Notes: a model not told the origin generated them from the sequence alone. A stretch of DNA of 64,000 nt from an uncultured Paracoccaceae bacterium (GCA_947498645.1 CANMKS010000001.1:1092032-1156031), one strand, 5' to 3'; shown: positions 1 through 11,400, numbered from the stretch's first letter. Translations and numbers: made by a program.

Positions 1-791
1 CCGGGAAACAGCGTATCGATCTGGCCCGTGAGATAATAGAATACAAGGCCGCGCCATTCGTGAACGGCGGCATCTGTCAGTTGTAACCCCGATATGAAAT
101 GCTGGGTGTGCAGCGGCTCAAAGGGTGGAAACCATTTGAAATCAATCGGGTAAGGCAAAGGATCAAATCCAAGATGCAGATACGCACCGATTAGTCGGGG
201 CATGCGGTGCGCTGGCGTGATCACCCACCAGACCTCTTCACGGTCATCGCCGACCAATACCAGCGTATTCCGTGCCCGTGCGGCGGTCGTGGCAGCATCC
301 GGATCAATCATGATCCGGTCGCCAGACACCCCATACTCCTGCAAGATACGCCGCATCCCATCGGTACCCCGCAGTGGGGCGGCGGGGGTATTGGTGCCAT
401 TTCCACCGGTCAGAATGATGCGCGCTTGCGGATACCGCATTGCCAGAAGTGCGGCGGTTGGGACCGCCTCGCCACCGTCTTCAAGTTCCATCAGTGAACC
501 GTAGTGATTTGCATGACGCTCACTCAACCCGGCGCCGAGCACGATGATCCCAAAGGGTGGCGGTGCCTGTGCCAGATCAACAGGTGCAAATCGCGTTTCA
601 AGCGGTGCAATCAGAAGGTGGCTGATGCTTGTCCCGCCGAACACCAGAAACCCGGTCAGACTGACGCTAAGGCAAGTGATTGCGGTGCGACGCCAGCACG
701 CAAGCAATGCAACAAGGGCGATGCAGGCCAAGATCAGAAAGAGCGTCGATGGTGTGGTAAGAGTATCGAGGGCATCTTTGAAAAAGGGCAT
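1..791 (-). CDS. DUF218 (YdcF/SanA/ElyC-like) membrane protein, C-terminus cut by window edge
   Basis: The minus strand is open from an ATG at 791-789 to the window edge, giving 263 visible codons with no stop seen. The N-terminus carries two hydrophobic segments (about residues 12-30 and 35-55), followed by a cytoplasmic- or periplasmic-type alpha/beta domain. DUF218 hallmarks are visible: the strand and loop IIVLGAGLSE, the LTGGNGTN turn, and a late WWVITPAHRMPR strand with the basic residues typical of the family. The visible end (EWRGLVFYYLTG) matches the usual DUF218 C-terminus, so few residues should be missing. E. coli ElyC and SanA affect envelope and lipid-carrier homeostasis, but the biochemical activity of the family is poorly defined. 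It is divergent from the PKS operon with about 200 bp between the starts. The family call is firm; the function is not. Confidence 0.8.
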   Translation of the reverse strand, partial: MPFFKDALDTLTTPSTLFLILACIALVALLACWRRTAITCLSVSLTGFLVFGGTSISHLLIAPLETRFAPVDLAQAPPPFGIIVLGAGLSERHANHYGSLMELEDGGEAVPTAALLAMRYPQARIILTGGNGTNTPAAPLRGTDGMRRILQEYGVSGDRIMIDPDAATTAARARNTLVLVGDDREEVWWVITPAHRMPRLIGAYLHLGFDPLPYPIDFKWFPPFEPLHTQHFISGLQLTDAAVHEWRGLVFYYLTGQIDTLFP

Positions 792-866
792 AAGCGATCT
801 GACTTCAACTCTTCTGAATGGCGTAACTATAGCAAGTTATTGAAGTTTCACCATTACCTGCGGATT

Positions 867-891
867 GGTCAGGGTTTCCTGACCCTGCTTT
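867..891 (+). promoter_or_regulatory. Hairpin in the leader of the PKS operon
   Basis: A perfect 7-bp inverted repeat (GGTCAGG, loop GTTT, CCTGACC; 867-884) is followed by CTGCTTTTT. It resembles a small intrinsic terminator reading on the plus strand, about 100 bp before the PKS start. No plus-strand gene lies upstream within the window, so it could be an attenuator if transcription starts to its left, or chance. Promoter hexamers could not be assigned with confidence. Confidence 0.3.
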
Positions 892-988
892 TTGCATAAC
901 ATTGCCTTTATCATGAACGGAAAATGACATAGCTTTGTGATCGGTTCCGAGTATTCCGACAACGTTATTATAACATGTGGTTAATCTA

Positions 989-3900
989 ATGAGTGAGACT
1001 TTGACTGACATCGACGTGGCTGAAACCGACATTGCGATTGTCGGCATGGCCGCGCATTTGCCTGGCGCTGATACAGTCACGGCTTACTGGGAGAACCTGA
1101 AGGCCGGCATCGAATCGATCCGCAGCTACAGCAAAGAAGAGTTGCTGGCTGCCGGAGAACCAGCGCACAAGATCAATCGCCCAGACTATGTGCCCGCCAG
1201 TGCCCCATTGCAGGGGTATCAGAATTTTGACGGAGAATTCTTTGGACTTTCCGCCAAGGAGTCCGCGATCATGGACCCTCAGCACCGGCGCTTGCTTGAA
1301 GTGTCGTGGGAGGCGCTGGAGAACGCGGGCCACATGCCCGAACATACCAAAGGACCGATAGGTGTCTTTGCGGGTTGCGGTATGGGCAGCTATTTCTACT
1401 TCAACATCTGCTCAAACCCGAAACTGGTCGACAATGTGGGTTTGTTTTTGTTGCGCCACACTGGCAACGACAAGGATTTCCTATCGACACGCCTAAGCCA
1501 TATTCTTGATCTCAAAGGCCCAAGTGTGAATGTGCAGACCGCCTGTTCTACTTCGCTTGTTGCCACCCACTACGCGGCGCAGGCTTTGCTGTCGGGTGAA
1601 TGTGATACGGCGCTGGCTGGTGGCGTCACCATCGAATTTCCGCAGGGCCGAGGTTATATCTATAAGGAAGGCGAAGTGCTTTCCCCTGATGGTCATTGCC
1701 ACGCCTTTGACCATCGTGCGCAAGGTACTGTCTTTGGGTCTGGAGCGGGCGTTGTCGTTATGCGCCGCCTCAAGGATGCCATTGCGGACGGCGATCATAT
1801 CTGGGCTGTAATCAAGGGAACAGCCGTCAACAACGATGGCGCGGCGAAAGCAGGGTACCTGGCCCCGTCTGTCGATGGTCAGGCCGACGCGATCGCTGAA
1901 GCGCAAATGATCGCTGAAACGCCTGCCGACACAATTGACTATATTGAGTGCCACGGCACGGGAACCTATCTCGGCGACCCGATCGAGGTCGCCGCTCTTA
2001 CCCAAGCATTCAGTGAAACAACCGATGAGGTTGGGTTTTGCCGTATCGGGTCCGTCAAGACCAACATCGGGCATCTGGACACAGCCGCAGGCGTTGCAAG
2101 CCTGATCAAGGCCTCGCTGTCGCTGCATCACAAGCAAATCCCGGCCTCTCTGGGGTATGAAAAACCCAATCCTGCGATTGATTTTGAGAATTCACCGTTC
2201 AAGGTCAATGATCAGCTTAGCGATTGGATCAGCCATAAGGGACCACGACGCGCTGGCGTGAACTCGCTGGGTGTCGGCGGTACGAACGCGCATGTGGTGT
2301 TGCAGGAAGCCCCGATTTTGCCGGCGTCGGAACCTTCGGAATGGCCGTTCCAAATTCTCTCGGTGTCAGGCCGCAATAAGGCGGCGCTGGATGCAAACGC
2401 TGCCGCACTTGCAGCACACTTGCGCGAAAACCCAGACCAGCCGCTCGCGGATGTTGCATGGACCCTGCAGAACGGTCGCCGCGCTTTCGAGCGCCGCCGT
2501 GTTATTGTCGCCGAAACCCATGAAGACGCAGCAGCGCAGTTGGAAAAGAACGACCCACGCCGCGCCTTTAGCCATACCACAGTCGGTGACGATCCCGACT
2601 ATGTCTTTATGTTCCCCGGCGGTGGGACCCAGTATGCTGGCATGGGCCGGGACCTTTATGAGACAGAGCCTGTTTTTGCTGAATGGATGGACCGAGGCCT
2701 TGAAGTTCTGCAATCCAAAGTGGATTTCAACATTCGTGCCGTCTGGCTCCCCGAACCCGGACAGGAAGAGGCCGCGGAGGCCAAACTGACCCAGCCGTCC
2801 GTCCAACTGCCGCTCATTGTGATCGTTGAATACGCGCTGGCGCAACTGTGGATGAATTGGGATGTCAAACCCACAGCCCTGGTCGGCCATTCCCTGGGTG
2901 AATACACCGCGGCCTGTCTTTCCGGCGTGATGGCCTTTGAGGATTGCATTGGCTTGGTGCATCTGAGGGGTTCGCTGCTTGATAAGGTGCCCGGCGGAGG
3001 GATGTTGTCAGTTGCACTGCCCGTTGATCAGCTTGTGCCGCTACTGGGCGATGATCTGGATCTGGCTGCTGTCAACGCGCCATCACTGAGTGTTGCCACA
3101 GGCGAGCGTGCGCCGCTGGATGCGCTTGAATCACAGTTGAAGGCGAAAGAAATCGATTGCCAGCGCATTCCGGTTGATGTGGCCGGGCATTCGCGGATGC
3201 TCGACCCGATCCTGAAAGAGTTCGGAGACTATCTGCGGTCGATTGACCTAAACGCACCGCAAATCCCTTTCACCTCGAACAGCAATGGCGCACTGATTAC
3301 TGCTGAGCAGGCGCAAGACCCAGAGTATTGGGTTAACCACTTGCGTGGGACGGTCTATTTCGCCGATTGCCTGAGTACACTCGCAACCGAAGAGGAGCGT
3401 GTGTTCATCGAGGTAGGACCCGGCAAGGCGTTGTCGTCGTTGGCAGGTCAGCACGATAAGATTTCGGCCAATCAGGTGATCTCAAGCCTGCGCCATCCCA
3501 AAGATGATATCGCGGACGACGCGTATTTCCTGGCCATGCTTGGCCGTGTCTGGGCAGTAGGCGGCACCTTTGATTGGGCGCAGATCTGGGGGGATGCGCG
3601 ACGCTTACGTGTCCCTTTGCCAACATACGCATTTCAGCACACAGCCTATTTCATCGAACCCGGCACAGCGACAGCCGATGAAGAAACCGAATGGCTGACC
3701 CGCAGCGAAACACCCGAAAGCTGGGGCTACCGCCCAGCATGGCTGCCTCGCTACGCGGCTTCCGATGTGGATGTCACTGGCGATCTGTCAGAAGCTGAAA
3801 AGCAGATATGGCTGGTTTTTGCAGATGATGCCGGGTTGACGGCTGCCGCCTCACAGCGATTGCGGGACGCTGGTCATGATGTGATCTCGGTGCGGCCCGG

Positions 3901-6900
3901 CGACACCTTTGCCCGCGATGGCGATGGCGGCTATTTCATTGCACCAGAACGGGGTCGCGAAAGCTATGACCAGCTTATTTCTGACCTTAACACCCGTGAT
4001 CTGATCCCGACTCGCATTTTGCATGGCTGGATGATTACCGCTGACGAAAGCTTCCGCCCCGGATCAAGCTTTTTCCACCGCGTGCAAGAGCAGGGTTTCT
4101 ACAGTCTGTTGTTCCTTGCGCAGGCGATTGGCGGCGAAGACCTGTCCGACAATATCCATATCTGTGCGCTGTCCAGTGGGGCCGCACAACACAAGGACGA
4201 GGCCCTGCCGCATCCTGAAAAGGCCACGCTGACTGGCCCGGCTCGCGTGATCCCACGCGAGTTTCCGCAACTGACCGTTACAACGCTTGATCTTGAACTG
4301 CCTGCGCCAACGGGCCGCAAGAAACGCGGTTTCGCCGCGGCAGACATGGGCAAGTTGGTTGACCACATTCTGGAAGATGCATTGGCCGATCCCGGAAATA
4401 GCACAGCCCTGATCCGTGGCGGTAAGCGGTTTGAGCTGACTTACCGACCTGCTGAATTGGCAGACCTGCCAGACGAAAGCCCTTTGCCGATTCTCAAGGA
4501 CAAAGGTGTCTATCTGATCACGGGTGGTCTTGGCGGCATTGGTCTGACACTGGCCGAAGCCCTGGTGCGGCGCTGTGGCGCCCGGATCGCGTTGCTGTCA
4601 CGCTCTGGTTTGCCACCGCGCGAAGCTTGGGAGACCACGATCAAGAATGCGCCGCCAACGGCGGCTGTGGCGCGCGGCATTAAAGCTGTTCAAGCGCTTG
4701 AGGCGCTGGGCGGTGAGGTACTGCCGGTCGCCGCTGACGTCAGCAACGTGGAAGACATTCGCGACGCCCGTGCGCAGATCGAAGCCGCATTTGGCCCAAT
4801 CAACGGCGTGATCCACGCCGCAGGTCATGTGGATGACGCCCCGATCATGGCCAAGGATATCACCAGTATCGAAGATGTCTTTGCCCCGAAAATCCACGGC
4901 ACGCAGGTGCTGGATGAGGTGTTCCCGGACGGTGATCTGGATTGGCTGGTGCTCTTTGCATCAACCTCAACAGCGACTGCCCCGATTGGGCAGGTCGATT
5001 ATGTTGCAGCGAATGAATACCTCAACGCTTATGCGAAATCGCGCAGCGGTGACAAAACGGATGTGCGTGCAATCAACTGGGGGATCTGGGCTGATGTCGG
5101 CATGGCGGCTGACGCGATGGAGATGCGCACGGGTTCTGCCGCGCCCGCCGAGGTGGCGGAATCAGATGCGCCGATGCTGGACGCAAAGACCTTCGATCGG
5201 GCGGGCAATCGTGTATTCACCGCCAATTACCGCAGCGCCGACCGCTGGTTCCTTGATGAGCACCGCACCAATGCGGGTGACGCGCTTGTCCCCGGCACCG
5301 GCTATCTTGAGATGGCCGCAGAAGCCCTGCACCAAATGGGCGAGACCGCCGCGTTTGAAATTCGCAACCTCTATTTCCTGCGGCCGTTCGCCGTTGGGGA
5401 TACCGGATCAGTTGACCTGCGGCTGAGCTTGCCGCGCAGCGACGCGGGCTATGATTTCCTTGTCGAAAGCGGCAGCGATGGGGTCTTTGCGCAAAACGCG
5501 CAGGCCAGCCTGCAATTCCTGCCGATGGCGACACCGAAACCGCTTGATATCGCGGCGATTGCCGCACGCTGTGGCACACCGATTGAGGCGGGTGATCTGG
5601 GGTGGATTTCCTCACCGCAAGAGGCGCATCTGAAATTTGGACCGCGCTGGCGCGTCCTGCAATCAACGGCATTTGGCGAGGGTGAGGGTCTGGCCACGCT
5701 GGAACTGCCAAAGGCTGCTGCGAACGACCTGGAAGCGGGTTATCTGTTGCATCCCGGCATGATGGATCTGGCCACAGGCTGGGCGATGAAACTGATCCAG
5801 GGATATGCCGCGCAGCACCTTTGGGTGCCGGTATCCTATCGGTCGGTCAAGGTTTATGCGCCGCTGCCAGCAAAGGTGGTCAGTTGGGTACGCAACGCCA
5901 GCGACAATACGTCAGAAGCTGAGATTGCGAACTTTGATATCACGTTGGCAGCACCTGATGGCACGGTCTGTGTTGAAATCACCGGGTTCTCGATCCGGCA
6001 AATGGCCGAAATGACTGGCTTTGGCGCACAGGAACCAACAACGACATCACAGGATGATGATGGCGCAGCTCGGCCTCTCTCACCTGCTGAAGAGCGCCTG
6101 CGCCACAACCTGTCGCAGGGGATCCGAGCCGAAGAAGGCGCCGATCTGTTCTTGCGCGCCATGCTCAGCCCGCATCGGCAGATCATTCTGTCGTCGCTTG
6201 ATCTGAACGCATTGATCATTCAGGCAGGCCAGAACGATGATGACGACGCGGAAGACGGGCAGAAATTCTCGCGACCGCAACTCGACAGTGATTTTGTAGA
6301 ACCTGAAGGTGCTATTGAAGAGCGGCTTGCTGCCTTTTGGCAGGACCTGTTGGGCGTGGATCAGATTGGTGCCGAAGACAGCTTCTTTGATCTTGGTGGG
6401 CATTCATTGATTGCGGTGCGCCTGTTTGCGCAAATCCGCAAGGCATTTCAGGTCGATTTCCCGATCTCGGTTCTGTTCGAGGCCCCAACGATCCGCAAAT
6501 GTGCCGAACTGATCGCGGCACGTGGCGTGACAATTGAAGGCGAAGAGGCGCCCGCCGACGCGCCGCAAGCACCGACACGCCGCTTTACGCATCTGGTGCC
6601 GATGCACCAGGGCGAGGGCGGGCACAAACCGCCGTTCTTCCTGGTGGCTGGCATGTTCGGCAATGTGCTGAACCTGCGCCATCTGGCGCATCTGATCGGC
6701 AGTGACCGCCCCTTCTATGGGTTGCAGGCTCGTGGCCTTTTAGGTGGTGAAGAACCGCACCTCACGATCGAGGCTGCAGCGACAGATTACATCGCTGAAC
6801 TGCGTCAGGTGCAACCGCATGGCCCGTATCATCTTGGCGGATTTTCCGGCGGTGGCATCACCGCCTATGAAATGGCACAACAGTTGCGCGCAGAAGGTGA

Positions 6901-7429
6901 AGAGGTTGCTGCACTTGTGTTGCTCGACTCGCCCCTGCCGATCCGGCCAGAGATCGACCGCCCGGACAAACTACGCATAAAACTGCAGGATCTGCGGCGC
7001 GGTGGCCTTCGATACGTTGCTGAATGGGCCCAATCCCGTATCGCGTGGGAAATCGCAAAGCGCCGTGGCCGGGAAGAGACCGCAGATGAAGGTCAGCAGT
7101 TCCACAACGTCGCGATTGAGGATGCCTTCATGACAAGCGTGAATGCATATCAGGTCAAACCATGGGACGGCACATTTGCGCTGTTCCGTCCGCCTCTGGT
7201 GCCGAAGTGGACGGTCGGTGACAGGCTTATCAGTGATGAGCGTCATTATCTTTATCACGACAATGACTGGACAAAATTCGTGCCGAACATCGAAGTTTTC
7301 GAAGTGCCGGGCGACCACGACAGCATGGTGTTGGAACCCAATGTGCGCGTGCTTGCCGCGCGCATCCGCCGCTATCTTGAACGCGCCCCTGCGGCCAGCC
7401 CCAACGCTTACAAGGAAGCAGCTGAATAA
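989..7429 (+). CDS. Type I polyketide synthase, KS-AT-KR-DH-ACP-TE
   Basis: The protein is 2146 residues from the ATG at 989; an in-frame GTG at 977 is possible, and neither has a strong ribosome binding site. Domains in order: ketosynthase (about 10-440; Cys186 in TACSTS, His322 in CHGTGT, His362 in NIGHLD), acyltransferase (about 530-860; Ser635 in GHSLG, a malonyl-like signature), a KR structural half, catalytic ketoreductase (about 1165-1385; GGLGGIG and Tyr1338 in YVAAN), dehydratase (about 1405-1690; His1425, Asp1593 in HPGMMD), acyl carrier protein (Ser1806 in LGGHSL) and type I thioesterase (Ser1953 in GFSGG, His2110 in GDHD). There is no enoylreductase or methyltransferase. The catalytic residues are all present, so it should condense, reduce, dehydrate and release. 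The KR-before-DH order and one extra residue in the DH HxxxGxxxxP motif are unusual. It is the first gene of a five-gene operon; the next start follows directly. Confidence 0.95.
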   Translation: MSETLTDIDVAETDIAIVGMAAHLPGADTVTAYWENLKAGIESIRSYSKEELLAAGEPAHKINRPDYVPASAPLQGYQNFDGEFFGLSAKESAIMDPQHRRLLEVSWEALENAGHMPEHTKGPIGVFAGCGMGSYFYFNICSNPKLVDNVGLFLLRHTGNDKDFLSTRLSHILDLKGPSVNVQTACSTSLVATHYAAQALLSGECDTALAGGVTIEFPQGRGYIYKEGEVLSPDGHCHAFDHRAQGTVFGSGAGVVVMRRLKDAIADGDHIWAVIKGTAVNNDGAAKAGYLAPSVDGQADAIAEAQMIAETPADTIDYIECHGTGTYLGDPIEVAALTQAFSETTDEVGFCRIGSVKTNIGHLDTAAGVASLIKASLSLHHKQIPASLGYEKPNPAIDFENSPFKVNDQLSDWISHKGPRRAGVNSLGVGGTNAHVVLQEAPILPASEPSEWPFQILSVSGRNKAALDANAAALAAHLRENPDQPLADVAWTLQNGRRAFERRRVIVAETHEDAAAQLEKNDPRRAFSHTTVGDDPDYVFMFPGGGTQYAGMGRDLYETEPVFAEWMDRGLEVLQSKVDFNIRAVWLPEPGQEEAAEAKLTQPSVQLPLIVIVEYALAQLWMNWDVKPTALVGHSLGEYTAACLSGVMAFEDCIGLVHLRGSLLDKVPGGGMLSVALPVDQLVPLLGDDLDLAAVNAPSLSVATGERAPLDALESQLKAKEIDCQRIPVDVAGHSRMLDPILKEFGDYLRSIDLNAPQIPFTSNSNGALITAEQAQDPEYWVNHLRGTVYFADCLSTLATEEERVFIEVGPGKALSSLAGQHDKISANQVISSLRHPKDDIADDAYFLAMLGRVWAVGGTFDWAQIWGDARRLRVPLPTYAFQHTAYFIEPGTATADEETEWLTRSETPESWGYRPAWLPRYAASDVDVTGDLSEAEKQIWLVFADDAGLTAAASQRLRDAGHDVISVRPGDTFARDGDGGYFIAPERGRESYDQLISDLNTRDLIPTRILHGWMITADESFRPGSSFFHRVQEQGFYSLLFLAQAIGGEDLSDNIHICALSSGAAQHKDEALPHPEKATLTGPARVIPREFPQLTVTTLDLELPAPTGRKKRGFAAADMGKLVDHILEDALADPGNSTALIRGGKRFELTYRPAELADLPDESPLPILKDKGVYLITGGLGGIGLTLAEALVRRCGARIALLSRSGLPPREAWETTIKNAPPTAAVARGIKAVQALEALGGEVLPVAADVSNVEDIRDARAQIEAAFGPINGVIHAAGHVDDAPIMAKDITSIEDVFAPKIHGTQVLDEVFPDGDLDWLVLFASTSTATAPIGQVDYVAANEYLNAYAKSRSGDKTDVRAINWGIWADVGMAADAMEMRTGSAAPAEVAESDAPMLDAKTFDRAGNRVFTANYRSADRWFLDEHRTNAGDALVPGTGYLEMAAEALHQMGETAAFEIRNLYFLRPFAVGDTGSVDLRLSLPRSDAGYDFLVESGSDGVFAQNAQASLQFLPMATPKPLDIAAIAARCGTPIEAGDLGWISSPQEAHLKFGPRWRVLQSTAFGEGEGLATLELPKAAANDLEAGYLLHPGMMDLATGWAMKLIQGYAAQHLWVPVSYRSVKVYAPLPAKVVSWVRNASDNTSEAEIANFDITLAAPDGTVCVEITGFSIRQMAEMTGFGAQEPTTTSQDDDGAARPLSPAEERLRHNLSQGIRAEEGADLFLRAMLSPHRQIILSSLDLNALIIQAGQNDDDDAEDGQKFSRPQLDSDFVEPEGAIEERLAAFWQDLLGVDQIGAEDSFFDLGGHSLIAVRLFAQIRKAFQVDFPISVLFEAPTIRKCAELIAARGVTIEGEEAPADAPQAPTRRFTHLVPMHQGEGGHKPPFFLVAGMFGNVLNLRHLAHLIGSDRPFYGLQARGLLGGEEPHLTIEAAATDYIAELRQVQPHGPYHLGGFSGGGITAYEMAQQLRAEGEEVAALVLLDSPLPIRPEIDRPDKLRIKLQDLRRGGLRYVAEWAQSRIAWEIAKRRGREETADEGQQFHNVAIEDAFMTSVNAYQVKPWDGTFALFRPPLVPKWTVGDRLISDERHYLYHDNDWTKFVPNIEVFEVPGDHDSMVLEPNVRVLAARIRRYLERAPAASPNAYKEAAE

Positions 7430-8419
7430 GTGTCCGATCCACGTATCCTGACCATCGTGCTGAACTATAAGACAGCGCAGATGACCCTGAAGGCCGCTGC
7501 CAGTGCGCGCGTCGCGATGCAGGGACTGCCCGGTGAAATCGTGATCGTCGATAACGACAGTCAGGACGGGTCATTTGATCAGATGAGCGCCCATGTTGCC
7601 GCCGAAGGCTGGGATGATACCCGCGTCATCCAGTCGGGCCGCAATGGGGGGTATGGCGCAGGCAACAACGTCGGCATCCGGGCAGGGATGGCCGACGGAA
7701 GCAGGCCGGATTACGTCTATATCCTGAACTCTGACGCCTTCCCCAAACCGAATGCGATCAAGGTCCTTTATGACCACCTCAACACATCGCCAACCACCGG
7801 ATTTGCGGGCAGCTACATCGAGGGCGAAGATGAGGTGCAGCACCTCACGACTTTCCGCTTTCCGTCTATCTGGAGCGAGTTTGAAGGATCAATTCACTTT
7901 GGCCCTGTCAGCAAGTTGCTGAAATCCTACAGGGTTCCACGGGAGTTGAATGAGACAGCGCCGGTGGATTGGCTAGCTGGTGCTTCGGTCATGATGCGGC
8001 AGGATATTCTGGACGAGATCGGCCTATTTGATGAGACATTCTTTCTTTATTTTGAGGAAACCGATCTGTGTCTGCGCGCACAGAAAGCAGGGCATCAGAT
8101 CATGTATCTGGCCGACAGTGTTGTCACGCATATAGGATCTGTTTCGACGGGGATGAAGGAATGGAACCGGGTGCCGGAATACTGGTTCGATTCCCGGTGG
8201 TATTATTTCAGCAAGAACCATGGGCGGTTCTATGCGGCCTGTGCGACGGGGCTGCACTTGATCGGCGGTAGCCTGAATTGGTTGCGCCGTAAACTGACCG
8301 GCAAGACGCCCGGCGGCGCCCCCTATTTCATACGCACGATGGCGCGCCATGACGCTGCCGCTTTTTTCAAATTTCAGCGCAGCAGACCACCTAAGGTCAG
8401 CCCGCAAATCGGAGAATAA
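7430..8419 (+). CDS. GT2-family glycosyltransferase (WbbL/rhamnosyltransferase-like)
   Basis: The protein has 329 residues and starts with a GTG placed directly after the PKS stop codon, so the two are surely cotranscribed. The GT-A fold is recognisable: an N-terminal nucleotide-binding strand (TIVLNYKT), DNDSQDGS, the metal-site region LNSDAF, and the FFLYFEETDLCLR acceptor/base motif typical of WbbL-like rhamnosyltransferases. No membrane segment is obvious. The position between the PKS and the NRPS gene suggests that it glycosylates the polyketide/peptide product or a carrier lipid. dTDP-L-rhamnose genes lie in the facing operon, so rhamnose is a plausible donor, but the donor cannot be read from sequence. 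Confidence 0.9.
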   Translation: MSDPRILTIVLNYKTAQMTLKAAASARVAMQGLPGEIVIVDNDSQDGSFDQMSAHVAAEGWDDTRVIQSGRNGGYGAGNNVGIRAGMADGSRPDYVYILNSDAFPKPNAIKVLYDHLNTSPTTGFAGSYIEGEDEVQHLTTFRFPSIWSEFEGSIHFGPVSKLLKSYRVPRELNETAPVDWLAGASVMMRQDILDEIGLFDETFFLYFEETDLCLRAQKAGHQIMYLADSVVTHIGSVSTGMKEWNRVPEYWFDSRWYYFSKNHGRFYAACATGLHLIGGSLNWLRRKLTGKTPGGAPYFIRTMARHDAAAFFKFQRSRPPKVSPQIGE

Positions 8420-8422
8420 TCC

Positions 8423-11400
8423 ATGTCCTCTTTTCGTGCAGTGATTATCGGCAATGAATCCCTCGCTATCCAATGTGGTGAAATGCTGCGCGAGGCGGGC
8501 CACACGATTGCCGCCGTTGTCACGCGAAATGCTGATGTCGATGGCTGGGCGCAGGAGGCGGCGCTGCCGGTTGTCTCCGCTGATGCGGATCTTGCTGCGG
8601 CGCTGGCCGATACCCCCTGCGATTGGCTGCTTTCGATCGCCAACCTCGATATGATCCCAGACGCTGTGCTGGCCCTGCCTGCGCGCGGCACCGTCAATTT
8701 TCACGACGGCCCGCTGCCCCGCTACGCAGGTTTGAACGCCCCGGTTTGGGCGCTCCTGAACGGTGAGGCAGAGTACGGCATCAGCTGGCACATGATTGCA
8801 GGCGGCGTTGATGAAGGCGGGCTGCTCGCCCAAAGTTTCTTTGATGTGGCGCCTGATGAAACGGTTCTGACCCTCAACACCAAATGCTATGCCGCTGCCA
8901 TCGACAGCTTTGCCACGGTGATCGACAAACTGGCCAGCGATGCACCCGTTGTGACAGCGCAGGACCTGTCGGAGCGCAGCTATTTTGCCAAGAATGATCG
9001 GCCCGCGGGTGCTGCACGGTTGGATTTTTCACAGACCGCACGCAAGATTACGACATTGGTCCGGGCGCTGGATCACGGTGATTACTGGAACCCGCTGACC
9101 TGTCCCAAAATCGCAACGGCCACTGGTGTTTATCTTGTCGGCAAGGCTGTCGCAGGCAAAGCGGCATCGGACGCCCCCGCCGGCACCGTGATCGCGGTTG
9201 AAGAGAATAGCCTGACGGTAGCAACAGCAACCGCGCCAGTGACGCTAAACGGGTTGTGTGATGCGACGGGCGGGGCCGTATCGGCAACCAAAATCGCAAG
9301 TGTGGGTGATCAGCTACCGGCGCTTGATCCGGCAGAGGCCGCGGATTTGACAGCAGCCCTGAAGACCACGCTGAAACAGGAGCCTGCGTGGCGGCAGGCG
9401 CTTTCCGCGATGCCAGCAACGGCTTTGCCACAGATCGACATAGGTGCCGAGGCGGCCCAGATTTTGACGCATGATCTGGCCGGTGATCCGGTTCATCTGG
9501 CCTCAGCGATGCGGCAATTGGGAGATGCCTTGGCCGAAGAACCCATCGCGACTGCACTGGCCATCGCCCATGATCATCCCGGCTATCTGAACGCTTGGGT
9601 GCCCGTGTGGGCCGGTGACGATATCAGCGATGCCAAGGCACGCGGCCCCTTTGCGGCCGACCTTTGCGCACGTATTCCCGGTGGTGTCGCAACACCCGCT
9701 TTGGGTCTGTCTGAAGCTGGGCACATTCCGGGCACAGCACTCACCGTTGCAGGCACTACCCTGCATGCGGATAGCGGCAAAATCAGCGCCGAAGCTGTCG
9801 TACTGATGGCTGCACGACTGAATCATATGGCTGCCCAAATTGCCAGCGGCGACGCGCCCACGATCTTGCCAGATGCAGAGCGCCAAAAGGTGCTATTCGA
9901 CTGGAATGCAACTGCGAAGGATTACCCTGCCGATCAATGCATCCATCAGGCCTTTGAGGCGCAGGTCGTCCGCACACCGGATGCCGAGGCGCTGGCGTTT
10001 GAAGGCGAAAGCCTGACCTATGAAGAGTTGAATGCACGCGCCAATAGCCTTGCCCATCTGCTGCGCGCCAAAGGGGTTGGTCCTGATGTTGTCGTAGGAT
10101 TGCACCTGCGGCGGTCTTCGGCTCTGTTGATTGCGGCACTGGCAATCATGAAGGCAGGCGGGGCCTATTTGCCGATGGATCCGGCCTATCCTGCCGACCG
10201 CACGGCGCTTTACATCGAAGACAGCGGCACCAAGGTCATTGTAACAGACAGCGCCCTGGCCGTTGATCTGCCCGATAGTGCCGCCGAGACGATCCTGATG
10301 GACAACCTGCCAGCGGAGACTGACACCGGCAACCCCGACAGCGGCGTCACCGGCGCGCATATGGCCTATATGATCTACACTTCAGGATCGACCGGGCGAC
10401 CCAAAGGCGTCATGGTCGAGCATCGCAATGTCGCGAACTTCTTTACCGGTATGGACGACCGAATAGCGCATGATCCGGCGGGTGTCTGGATGGCCGTCAC
10501 GTCGCTGTCGTTTGATATTTCCGTGCTAGAGCTGTTCTGGACCCTCGCGCGCGGTTTCAAGCTGGTCATCTCTGGCGACGAAAGCCGTGCGTTGGTTGCT
10601 GGCGAAGGCAGCGCGCCCGGCGTCGGCATGGACTTCAGCCTGTTTTACTGGGGCAATGACGATGGTGTAGGTCGCGGCAAGTACCGTTCGCTTCTGGAAG
10701 GGGCGCAGTTTGCGGACAAAAACGGGTTCTGTGCAGTCTGGACACCGGAACGGCACTTTCACGCCTTTGGCGGACCTTATCCCAACCCTTCCGTGACCGG
10801 TGCCGCAGTTGCGGCGGTGACGCAGAACCTTGCTGTGCGCGCGGGGTCTTGCGTCGCACCATTGCACCACACCGCACGAATTGCCGAAGAATGGGCGGTC
10901 ATCGACAATCTGACCAATGGCAAAACCGGCCTTGCCATCGCATCCGGCTGGCAGCCTGACGATTTTGTCTTGCGGCCCGAAAATACGCCGCCCAAGAATA
11001 AACCCGCGATGTTCGACGCGATCCGCGATCTGCGTAAACTCTGGGCAGGCGAAACGGTCGAATTTGCCCGTGAAAACGGCGAAATGCACGGCGTCGTCAC
11101 CCAGCCGCGCCCTGTGTCACAAAAGCTGAATGTCTGGGTGACCACCGCTGGCAACCCCGAGACCTGGAAAGAAGCGGGGGCAAACGGCTGTAACGTATTG
11201 ACCCACCTGCTGGGCCAAAGCGTGGGCGAGGTGGCCGAGAAGATCGTGATTTACCACGACGCCCTGCGCGCCGCCGGCCACAACCCAGATGATTTCACCG
11301 TAACTCTGATGCTGCACAGCTTTCTGTCGGACACCCGCGAGCGTGCCCGGGAAATTGCGCGCGAGCCGATGAAGGACTATCTGCGCGCGGCAGCTGGCCT

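Noticed and set aside
9365..9935. A functional condensation domain in the NRPS protein
   Set aside because: The region has no HHxxxDG motif and is too short; only a tail-like linker remains.
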